Shown here piece by piece: positions 15,178-20,522 of a DNA stretch of 20,753 nucleotides. The stretch covers positions 1 through 20,753 of IMG/VR virus record IMGVR_UViG_3300049735_000130. One strand, written 5' to 3'. Every line of letters begins with the position of its first letter. Position 1 is the stretch's first letter. The notes under the pieces are model-generated. The model did no database searches, was not told the origin of the DNA, and saw only the letters and a program-made list of their open reading frames with translations. Made by a program: the position numbers and the translations under genes. This DNA is from a virus.

Positions 15178-15657
15178 GTGATTGCAGAAACTATTGCGAT
15201 CGTGTCAGCCGCCAATGCCGCCATCGGACAAATCAAAACATTAGCAGGACACGGGCGCGACCTCGCAAGTATGGGTAAACAAATAGGACTAGTCGTAGAA
15301 GCCGAAGAGAGACTTCGGGCAGAAGGTAATTCCAAGAAGAACAGTATTTGGACGAAGGCTTTTGGGGCTAAAGATGGCGCGACTGTTGAAGAATTTTTCC
15401 AACTAGAACAGATGAAACAGAACAGAAGAGAAATGGAAAGTCACTTCAAGCTCTACGGCAGACCGGGGCTCTGGAACGACTATGTAAAATTTGAAACTGA
15501 GCTTCGAGTTAAACGTAGGAAGGATGCCGAAGCAAGAGAGAAGGCTAGACGTGAACTGGTACAAACTGTTTACGTGACTGTTGGTGTTTCAATTTTTATA
15601 GGTGGTGTCGCCGCTCTTTTCTGGTGGGCATACAACAATCGGGGGTTTTTTTCGTGA
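15178..15657 (+). CDS. Membrane-anchored hypothetical phage protein
   Basis: A protein of 159 residues if GTG 15178 is the start (GGAG at 15167-15170, seven bases away). The same frame is open to a TTG at 15115, which would add 21 residues but lacks a ribosome-binding site. The body is helical and charged (IAIVSAANAAIGQIKTLAG, then EEFFQLEQMKQNRREMESHF and LWNDYVKFETELRVKRRKDA). One strong membrane segment lies near the C-terminus (VYVTVGVSIFIGGVAALFWWAY), with only a few residues after it, so the bulk should face the cytoplasm. It stands between the resolvase-like nuclease and the lysis genes; a holin-associated or virion role is possible. I do not recognise the family. Confidence 0.75.
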   Translation: MIAETIAIVSAANAAIGQIKTLAGHGRDLASMGKQIGLVVEAEERLRAEGNSKKNSIWTKAFGAKDGATVEEFFQLEQMKQNRREMESHFKLYGRPGLWNDYVKFETELRVKRRKDAEAREKARRELVQTVYVTVGVSIFIGGVAALFWWAYNNRGFFS

Positions 15658-15744
15658 ATGAGAGAAATCATAATGCTTCTTATATTATATATGGCGTTTC
15701 AATGGACGCAATGGTATCCCCCCGGATGGCTATTCATAAGGTAA
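15658..15744 (+). CDS. 28-residue hydrophobic peptide
   Basis: The ATG follows the stop of the preceding gene directly (TGA then ATG). It encodes MREIIMLLILYMAFQWTQWY followed by PPGWLFIR: one short membrane-type helix and a Trp/Pro-rich end. No strong Shine-Dalgarno is present, so it would depend on translation reinitiation. Size, hydrophobicity and place just ahead of the lysis genes make a small membrane or holin-like peptide conceivable. Chance ORF is the alternative. Confidence 0.45.
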   Translation: MREIIMLLILYMAFQWTQWYPPGWLFIR

Positions 15745-15748
15745 TAAA

Positions 15749-16006
15749 ATGATAGAGACTTTATTAACTTTAGGGATAGCTCTAATAGGTTCGGCAGGTT
15801 TCTGGTCTTACATACAGATGAGACAGAAGAGAACTTCATCGTATCAAGAAACTTTGAAGGAGCAGGTGGACAGGTTAGCAGACAAACTTGAAGCCTATTC
15901 GAAGGACAAAGAGGAACTGCTACGAGAGATCGGTGAACTCCGGGCAGAACTTGCTGCTGCTCACCAGACAATCAAGTACCTCGAAGAATTTTTAAGACGC
16001 AAATGA
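15749..16006 (+). CDS. Membrane-anchored coiled-coil protein of the lysis region
   Basis: An 85-residue protein with an N-terminal membrane segment (IETLLTLGIALIGSAGFWSY, residues 2-21), a basic stop (RQKR), then a continuous coiled coil (LKEQVDRLADKLEAYSKDKE, then LREIGELRAELAAAHQTIKY). This single-membrane-helix plus coiled-coil plan is shared by i-spanins (Rz) and some holin-like proteins. Because a better Rz/Rz1 pair follows the amidase, I leave the function open. AAGG lies about eight bases upstream of ATG. Its stop overlaps the next start (ATGA). Confidence 0.78.
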   Translation: MIETLLTLGIALIGSAGFWSYIQMRQKRTSSYQETLKEQVDRLADKLEAYSKDKEELLREIGELRAELAAAHQTIKYLEEFLRRK

Positions 16007-16395
16007 TTTTATCTACGTTCGACAAAAACAGGCAGATCGGGAGAGCAGGAGAGTTTTTAGCAGCGTACGTTCTCACTATGTATGACATAAAGGTTGGTCA
16101 CATTGATGTTACTGGCGATGACCTGTGGTGCAGAACCCAGAAGAATTTTTATCAATGCCAAGTTAAGACTACGATCGGTAAGTATCTCTCCTCGAAGGAG
16201 AAGAGACTACCCAAGTACCACTTCCAGTTGAAGAACAATCAAAACTATCCCGGTGTTTTTATCCTAGTGGCTTTGGATACGAAGCTTATTTTGTGCAAGA
16301 AATGGGACGATATACCTGTAAAAGTATTTAAAATAAGACCAGAAGAATTTACTGAGGAAGCTCAAGACAAAAGCATAAAAAGGATTTTTAAATGA
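16003..16395 (+). CDS. PD-(D/E)XK-like nuclease-fold protein within the lysis region
   Basis: A 130-residue protein. GRAGEFLAAYVL (Glu17) is followed by HIDVTGDDLW (Asp39/Asp40) and then YQCQVKTT (Gln53, Lys55). The pattern E...D...Q-x-K with the terminal 'QVKTT' strand is that of the PD-(D/E)XK endonuclease group in which Gln replaces the second acidic residue. A later strand GVFILVALDTKLILCKKWDD fits the fold. It is held on both sides by ATGA overlaps, between a membrane coiled-coil protein and the amidase, an unusual place for a nuclease. It might degrade host DNA, act as a homing-type or defence nuclease, or have lost catalysis. Fold assignment is moderate. Confidence 0.72.
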   Translation: MILSTFDKNRQIGRAGEFLAAYVLTMYDIKVGHIDVTGDDLWCRTQKNFYQCQVKTTIGKYLSSKEKRLPKYHFQLKNNQNYPGVFILVALDTKLILCKKWDDIPVKVFKIRPEEFTEEAQDKSIKRIFK

Positions 16396-17060
16396 ACCCG
16401 ACACATATAATCGTACATTGCTCTGCAACACAGCCAAACTGGATGTCAGATAAAACAGCCGTCCAGCAAATGAAAGAAATTGATAAGTGGCATCGTGAGG
16501 ATAGAGGATGGCGAATGATAGGATACCATGCGGTCATATCCCGTAATGGTGAAGTTGTACAGGGAAGGGAGTATAGTGAGACGGGCGCTCACGCAAAGGG
16601 TTGGAACAACAAAGCCATCGGCATCTGCCTCGTCGGAGGTTTTGGTTCTGACGCTGAAGATCGTGCGCTCGAACACTATACACCTGTACAATTAGCGGCA
16701 CTCTACGATCTAATTAAAAAGCTCCAAGTCCAGTACGGGATTAAAAACGATAACGTCATTGGGCATAACAGAATTTCGAGCAAAGCTTGCCCCGGCTTTC
16801 GGGTACAGCGATGGCTTGCCGGGATGACTTTATCAGAAGCTACTGCCTCGAAGCCCGAACGAACGAAGGCGACGCAATCGAAAACAGTCAAGGCTTCAGC
16901 AGCAACTCTTGCCGCTTCAGCCGGCTCCGCAACCGCCGCTCTATCTGGTCTGGGAGAAATCACGCAATACATAATCTTAGGATTTGCAGGTGTAAGTGTA
17001 TTGTTCTGCATCTTCATAATGAGAGAACGTATCAAAGCATGGGCTGAAGGGTGGAGGTAA
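16392..17060 (+). CDS. Endolysin: N-acetylmuramoyl-L-alanine amidase (T7 lysozyme-like) with C-terminal membrane segment
   Basis: A 222-residue amidase_2 enzyme that cuts the bond between muramic acid and the peptide stem. The first 143 residues align by eye with T7 lysozyme: HIIVHCSATQPN (zinc ligand His9), DKWHREDRGWRMIGYHAVIS (Tyr45, His46), GAHAKGWNNKAIGICLVGG, GHNRISSKACPGF (zinc ligands His125 and Cys133, Lys131). An Ala/Ser/Lys linker (about 150-188) follows, then a hydrophobic segment ITQYIILGFAGVSVLFCIFI (190-209) and a basic tail (MRERIKAWAEGWR). T7 lysozyme lacks this extension, so the enzyme may be held at the inner membrane. T7 lysozyme also inhibits its RNA polymerase; no such polymerase is in this window. 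Confidence 0.95.
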   Translation: MNPTHIIVHCSATQPNWMSDKTAVQQMKEIDKWHREDRGWRMIGYHAVISRNGEVVQGREYSETGAHAKGWNNKAIGICLVGGFGSDAEDRALEHYTPVQLAALYDLIKKLQVQYGIKNDNVIGHNRISSKACPGFRVQRWLAGMTLSEATASKPERTKATQSKTVKASAATLAASAGSATAALSGLGEITQYIILGFAGVSVLFCIFIMRERIKAWAEGWR

Positions 17061-17063
17061 AAT

Positions 17064-17297
17064 ATGTTAAGCCGTTTACAATTATACGGGTTACTTGCAT
17101 TGGGCTTCATGCTCGGACTGATCGGGATTTACAGCGCAGGCGTGATGCGAGGACAAGACAAAGTAAAGAGGAAGCTCGACCAGAAGAGGATCGACAACCT
17201 CACAACTCAAAAGGAAATCGAAAATGAATTGGATGCTCTTAGCGACACTAGCCTTTCTGATCGGGCTACTGAATGGGTGCGCAAAGATAACGAGTGA
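17064..17297 (+). CDS. i-spanin (Rz-like)
   Basis: A 77-residue protein: an N-terminal membrane helix (LYGLLALGFMLGLIGIYSAG, about 7-26), then a hydrophilic helical domain (QDKVKRKLDQKRIDNLTTQK and onward) that would lie in the periplasm. GGAGG stands eight bases ahead of the ATG and directly after the amidase. A lipoprotein gene begins inside its 3' part in another frame, the hallmark of Rz/Rz1 pairs. Spanins fuse inner and outer membranes in the last step of lysis, which implies a Gram-negative host. It is shorter than lambda Rz, in keeping with compact phages. Confidence 0.75.
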   Translation: MLSRLQLYGLLALGFMLGLIGIYSAGVMRGQDKVKRKLDQKRIDNLTTQKEIENELDALSDTSLSDRATEWVRKDNE

Positions 17298-17439
17298 CAC
17301 CTACTGTGACGTAGGATCACCGATGTACTTCGGAAGCGATCGTACGATCGAATGGCTGATGAAGAACGACAAGCCACTCGTAAAAGATATACTGGCAAAC
17401 AACGAAACCTATCAAGAAATCTGTGGACATAATTCATAA
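17224..17439 (+). CDS. o-spanin-like lipoprotein (Rz1-like), overlapping the i-spanin gene
   Basis: A 71-residue protein with a lipoprotein signal: MNWMLLATLAFLIGLLNGC, lipobox LNGC with Cys19 as lipidation site. AAGGA precedes its ATG. It starts in a different frame 74 bases before the i-spanin stop. The mature part (53 residues) is not notably Pro-rich, unlike lambda Rz1, so the assignment rests on the lipobox and the nested position. A 14-base palindrome (CGATCGTACGATCG, 17337-17350) lies inside the gene. The stop overlaps the start of the next gene (TAATG). Confidence 0.75.
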   Translation: MNWMLLATLAFLIGLLNGCAKITSDTYCDVGSPMYFGSDRTIEWLMKNDKPLVKDILANNETYQEICGHNS

Positions 17440-17648
17440 TGTGGGTTCTCGTTATCTTAATGTTCAATGGTATGGGTCAATTTAAAATTGGAACAAGTGA
17501 GATGATTTACTTTGACAAGATTGCTTGTGAACATCAGAGGTCTATTCAAGATCAAGCTCTGGAAAAAACCAAACCCTCAGAACATGCGTACTTTATAACT
17601 TCTTGCTTTCAGATGCCAGAAGTTAAAAAAGTAGGAACACTATTATAA
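17439..17648 (+). CDS. Small hypothetical protein, possibly exported
   Basis: A 69-residue protein starting on the last base of the preceding stop (TAATG). It has a short hydrophobic N-terminus (MWVLVILMFNGMGQF), then a soluble part with two Cys residues at about 30 and 56 (DKIACEHQ and TSCFQMP) that could form a disulfide if exported. I do not recognise the family. It is the last gene of the rightward lysis operon. Confidence 0.65.
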   Translation: MWVLVILMFNGMGQFKIGTSEMIYFDKIACEHQRSIQDQALEKTKPSEHAYFITSCFQMPEVKKVGTLL

Positions 17649-17655
17649 TAAAAAA

Positions 17656-17680
17656 ACGCGCGCGTTGTGTACAATACACG
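17656..17680. repeat. Short palindromes after the lysis operon
   Basis: ACGCGCGCGT, a ten-base perfect palindrome, is followed within a few bases by GTGTA-CAA-TACAC, a five-base dyad. They occupy the gap between the lysis operon and the promoter of the LuxR-type gene. No U-run follows either, so they are not intrinsic terminators; a protein-binding site is possible. Confidence 0.35.
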
Positions 17681-17713
17681 TATAAAGGTTCATTAATTTA
17701 CGTGACGTTAGCT

Positions 17714-17740
17714 TTGACAAGCGACAATTTGCCCTATAAT
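17714..17740 (+). promoter_or_regulatory. Promoter for the LuxR-type regulator
   Basis: Both hexamers are perfect sigma-70 consensus: TTGACA (17714-17719) and TATAAT (17735-17740). The spacer is only 15 bases, shorter than the preferred 17, which may weaken it or make it depend on an activator. Transcription would begin near 17747, about 150 bases before the GTG start with its AGGAGG. A second TTGACA at 17816-17821 has a TATAAA (17843-17848) after a 21-base spacer, too long for a normal promoter. Confidence 0.55.
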
Positions 17741-17896
17741 CTCATAGTTTCCTGCAAATTTCTTACGTGATCCCACGATTTTTTTAAAAAAATGAAAAAA
17801 AATTCACAACTCCCCTTGACAAAAGGGTTGCCAATACGCAACTATAAAACATCTCTACTTGAGATGGTCTTAAATTCACAACAAGAGGAGGAAAAT

Positions 17897-18352
17897 GTGA
17901 GTGAGAGCATTAGACTAGAGCTAACTCGTATGGAGACAAAGCTCGATACTAAGATGGATGTTATTATATCCATGCTTAGTACCATGTCTGGTGTTAAGAA
18001 TAACAAATCTGCACCAGACCTAACAACGTCGGAGATTTCATATTTGCGTGGTCTTACAACAAGACAACATTGTGTAGCACAAATGCTATTGCAAGGCAGT
18101 CTTAACAAAGACATCGCAAGTGTGATGCAAGTATCAGAGAACACAGCCAAGCTACATGTACGTGCAGTCTGCATGAAAGCCAATGTTCGTTCACGTAGTG
18201 AAGCTAGTCTGATATACAAACGGATCGTTGACAACATTGATCCAGAGGAATACCTGCAACTTTCACGTGGGCTTCCGATCGATTGGTTTGTCAATCTTCA
18301 AGACCCCGATCCATACTTTCATTTGTATGAACCATTCAGAAAGGCAGGTTGA
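17897..18352 (+). CDS. LuxR/GerE-type HTH regulator without sensor domain
   Basis: I take GTG 17897 as start (151 residues): AGGAGG at 17886-17891 lies five bases upstream. The frame is open to an ATG at 17792, but that codon has no ribosome-binding site and its extension is low-complexity. Residues 53-112 form a GerE helix-turn-helix: LTTRQHCVAQMLLQGSLNKD, then IASVMQVSENTAKLHVRAVC and a basic end, matching the 'LT.rq..v..ll..G..nkeIA..l.vs..Tvk.Hv..i..K..v.sR' pattern. The N-terminal part is a short amphipathic helix, with no receiver or autoinducer domain. It stands directly before the integrase, so it may steer lysogeny or excision. The C-terminal 40 residues are unlike standard LuxR proteins and unrecognised. 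Confidence 0.85.
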   Translation: MSESIRLELTRMETKLDTKMDVIISMLSTMSGVKNNKSAPDLTTSEISYLRGLTTRQHCVAQMLLQGSLNKDIASVMQVSENTAKLHVRAVCMKANVRSRSEASLIYKRIVDNIDPEEYLQLSRGLPIDWFVNLQDPDPYFHLYEPFRKAG

Positions 18353-18353
18353 T

Positions 18354-18458
18354 ATGAGAAAGCACAAAGGTCGAATGTTTACTATGAAGAAAAGATCAGT
18401 TGGGACACAATCCCCACCCATACAAATTAGGAGGAAAGAAGTATGGCACTACAATTAA
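18354..18458 (+). CDS. 34-residue basic ORF before the integrase
   Basis: Starts two bases after the regulator's stop and runs 16 bases into the integrase gene. The product begins MRKHKGRMFTMKKRSVGTQS and is rich in Lys and Arg. An excisionase would fit the position, but it is too short for the usual winged-helix Xis and shows no HTH. AGG upstream is a weak ribosome-binding site. Its 3' end contains the strong AGGAGG used by the integrase. A chance ORF is quite possible. Confidence 0.3.
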   Translation: MRKHKGRMFTMKKRSVGTQSPPIQIRRKEVWHYN

Positions 18459-19468
18459 AAAAACGTGATGGCATCTACTATGCAGTTGGAACAGTAGGTG
18501 GAAAAAGAGTTAGAAAATCTCTTGGTACTAGTGACTATACTGTAGCAAATAATGTTAAACGTCAGTACGAAACTCATATACTTAATAGGTGGTCAGCCAA
18601 CAACAAAAGTATTTTTAATGGCGATACAGTTGTAAGGAATGGTAGTTCTATAATTGACGGAATTACTGCACCTCCTTTCGAGGACATAGCAGATAAATAC
18701 ATACTCTCCCCACGTACGGGATCGAGTAAGAGTAGTAGGCATTACGCCGAATTTCATAAGAAACATTTTGGTCATATACCCATTGACCAAATCACAGAAG
18801 AAACAGTTGAAGAGTACATCGAAAGCTATCATTTAGCACAAGGAAACACAGATGGTACAATCCGAAGAGACTTAGTAGCTTTACAATCAGTCTTAAATTT
18901 CGGAGCAAAGTTAGGTCATAGACAAGAAATATCTTTGACTAAACCTTCAGACAACCCACACTCTACAGAGACTGTTACCGAAGAGGAACAGAAAATTATT
19001 TTCTCGCATCTCAACGAGGAAGCAAATCGTCTCTGTACGTTCATTGTGAATACAGGCTCTCGTCCAATCGAAGCATTACGTTTGACGGGAAAAGATATAA
19101 ACTTTCGTGAGAGATTAGTAACACTACGCTCGAAGAAAGGTAAGGGAAGCAAGGAGAGATCACGTCAAGTTCCAATGAACGATGTTGTTCTCGAATTGAT
19201 AGGGTCAGACATCGAGAAACATTCTCATGTGTTTGACCAAGCATGGCATCGAGAAAGGTTAGGAAAACATTTCGTAGATGCTTGCGATAAAGCAAAGGTT
19301 TTAGACAAGACATTATATTGTTTAAGACATACGTTCGCCACTCGACTTGCTAGGAATGGCGTACATCCTAAAGTGCTTGCTGACTTATTGGGTAACTCTT
19401 TAGTCATGGTGGAAAGATATATGAATATGACTTTATCTGACCATCGTAATGCGGTTATGTCTCTGTGA
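18443..19468 (+). CDS. int: Tyrosine recombinase (phage integrase)
   Basis: A 341-residue integrase that would insert the phage DNA at attP/attB. An arm-binding-like N-terminus (LKKRDGIYYAVGTVGGKRVR), a core-binding SAM-like domain (about 76-170) and the catalytic domain (about 175-341) follow in order. Catalytic residues: Arg207 (NTGSRPIEAL), Lys near 232-235, Arg295 (YCLRHTFATRLA) and the nucleophile Tyr326 (VERYMNM). Two customary His positions differ: box II begins Tyr292 rather than His, and Asn318 (LLGNSL) takes the His/Trp place; similar changes occur in other phage integrases. AGGAGG stands shortly before ATG. The attachment site lies about 80 bases downstream. Confidence 0.95.
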   Translation: MALQLKKRDGIYYAVGTVGGKRVRKSLGTSDYTVANNVKRQYETHILNRWSANNKSIFNGDTVVRNGSSIIDGITAPPFEDIADKYILSPRTGSSKSSRHYAEFHKKHFGHIPIDQITEETVEEYIESYHLAQGNTDGTIRRDLVALQSVLNFGAKLGHRQEISLTKPSDNPHSTETVTEEEQKIIFSHLNEEANRLCTFIVNTGSRPIEALRLTGKDINFRERLVTLRSKKGKGSKERSRQVPMNDVVLELIGSDIEKHSHVFDQAWHRERLGKHFVDACDKAKVLDKTLYCLRHTFATRLARNGVHPKVLADLLGNSLVMVERYMNMTLSDHRNAVMSL

Positions 19469-19548
19469 CAGACACATAACTGTAACTAAACACTTCGACG
19501 TGTGTTCGAGTGGACGTAGAAAAACAAGGGGTGCAAAGCCAAATTGTT

Positions 19549-19594
19549 TGGTGCTGCCGAAGAGATTTGAACTCTTGACCTCTCCCTTACCAAA
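19549..19594 (-). other. attP: attP core: 3' half of tRNA-Thr(GGU)
   Basis: On the reverse strand this stretch reads as the 3' part of a tRNA: anticodon loop TTGGTAA (anticodon GGT, Thr), stem strand GGGAG, variable AGGTC, T-arm AAGAG-TTCAAAT-CTCTT (perfect 5/7/5), acceptor strand CGGCAGC, discriminator A and encoded CCA. The upstream side does not continue into a D-arm or a matching acceptor strand, so there is no complete tRNA. The 5' anticodon strand would be TTCCT, pairing with GGGAG through two G-U wobbles, so identity to the host gene probably ends about there. A partial tRNA beside an integrase is the standard picture of attP, which restores the host tRNA after integration. Confidence 0.85.
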
Positions 19595-19637
19595 GGAACT
19601 ACGTACCCAAAGACACACAACAGAAGTTACTAATACG

Positions 19638-19657
19638 ACTTGTTGTTTACAACAAGT
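19638..19657. repeat. Near-perfect 20-base palindrome beside attP
   Basis: ACTTGTTGT (19638-19646) and ACAACAAGT (19649-19657) are exact complements separated by TT. It lies between attP and the next gene, 44 bases from the tRNA-like core. It has no following U-run, so it is probably a protein-binding site (integrase arm, excisionase or repressor) rather than a terminator. Confidence 0.5.
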
Positions 19658-19712
19658 TAACAACTTCAACGCTCCACTTTTATAGGTGTGGCACAAAATA
19701 GGGTACAAAAGA

Positions 19713-20444
19713 ATGTTAAATGCAGTAAGAAAACAACAGTATGTTACGCTCGCAGTCGTAAGATACATTATAAGAAGTGAAGATGGAACTCCTCGTGGGG
19801 GATTTGCTTCATCAAATCCTAAAGATTTGATGGGTGACATTTTTATAGGTGCTATAGTCTTTACCTCATTAAAGATTGAAGAGGGGGATACAGTCATGTG
19901 TACTGTCGAGCCATCAAACACACCGAGAAAGGGTAAGCATCATGCCTATTGGTTCTCAGTTAGAACACAAGTTCCAACTGAAAAGCAGATGAGATTGGTT
20001 CAAGCTAGTGGCTCTTTACCAGAAGCTAATACACCTTTTAATACACAGATCACTAAACAACTAAAGACTTTAGTAAACAACCCAGAAGAAGATGTGATAC
20101 AGCACTCGTTCCCAACCTTCGATGAGGAAGCTTTAGAGCAGGGTGTGGCTGACATTTTACTAAAGACAAATGACGAAGGTGAACTGATGTTGTGGCAAAC
20201 TATCGATGTGTGTAGAGAATTGGTCGATAAAGTATGGTGGCAAGACAAAGATGAGATGGATGCTTTAAGAAGAAAAATAAATAAGAAGTTAATCCAGATG
20301 CAAAGAAAGGTGAGGCAAGGTAGAGAAATTCTATACGTTGAAGTGAAAAGGTCTTGCTCTAAACAAAATTCTAATCACGTTGGTAAGAAAGCTTGGGGTC
20401 TGCACGGAGTAACCATTCGCTTACCATACGCAAGTTGCGATTAA
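19713..20444 (+). CDS. Unknown phage protein, possibly with an OB/cold-shock-like N-terminus
   Basis: A 243-residue protein from ATG 19713; a GTG at 19686 in the same frame would add nine residues. The N-terminal part (about 8-90: YVTLAVVRYIIRSEDGTPRG, then GDIFIGAIVF, EEGDTVMCTVEPSN and HHAYWFSVRT) has the strand order and Gly-Asp turn of an OB/cold-shock-like module; this is a weak resemblance. The C-terminal part is helical and charged (LVDKVWWQDKDEMDALRRKI, then repeated Lys/Arg) and ends GLHGVTIRLPYASCD. Single-strand nucleic-acid binding is conceivable. It stands alone between attP and a convergent gene. I do not recognise a named family. Confidence 0.7.
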   Translation: MLNAVRKQQYVTLAVVRYIIRSEDGTPRGGFASSNPKDLMGDIFIGAIVFTSLKIEEGDTVMCTVEPSNTPRKGKHHAYWFSVRTQVPTEKQMRLVQASGSLPEANTPFNTQITKQLKTLVNNPEEDVIQHSFPTFDEEALEQGVADILLKTNDEGELMLWQTIDVCRELVDKVWWQDKDEMDALRRKINKKLIQMQRKVRQGREILYVEVKRSCSKQNSNHVGKKAWGLHGVTIRLPYASCD

Positions 20445-20467
20445 TATTTAGCACGTGGACTGGTGCG

Positions 20468-20522
20468 ACTGAGTAAATTAAAAGAATAAAAAAAATAAAA
20501 AAATTATTTTGATTTGCTCAGT
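20468..20522. terminator. Weak hairpin between convergent genes
   Basis: ACTGAGTAAAT (20468-20478) pairs with ATTTGCTCAGT (20512-20522), 11 positions with one G-U/G-A type mismatch, around a 33-base A-rich loop. On the reverse strand the U-rich loop follows the stop of the leftward gene directly. The large loop and AT content make it a poor intrinsic terminator; it may simply be an A/T-rich buffer. Confidence 0.3.

Noticed and set aside
17760-17790. Attenuator CGTG-ATCC-CACG followed by seven T
   Set aside because: A four-base stem is too weak to call, although the T-run is suggestive.
17842-18294. A 150-codon reverse-strand frame opposite the LuxR-type regulator
   Set aside because: Antisense to a gene with a clear GerE HTH; its Ser/Arg/Leu-rich composition is that of a shadow frame.
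19549-19640. A complete tRNA-Thr gene on the - strand
   Set aside because: The 3' half folds well, but upstream of the anticodon stem there is no D-arm and no 5' acceptor strand GCTGCCG to pair with CGGCAGC; it is only a partial copy.
19433-19921. A 162-codon reverse-strand frame across attP
   Set aside because: It spans the tRNA-like core, the palindrome and two genes on the other strand, and has no recognisable domain or ribosome-binding site.
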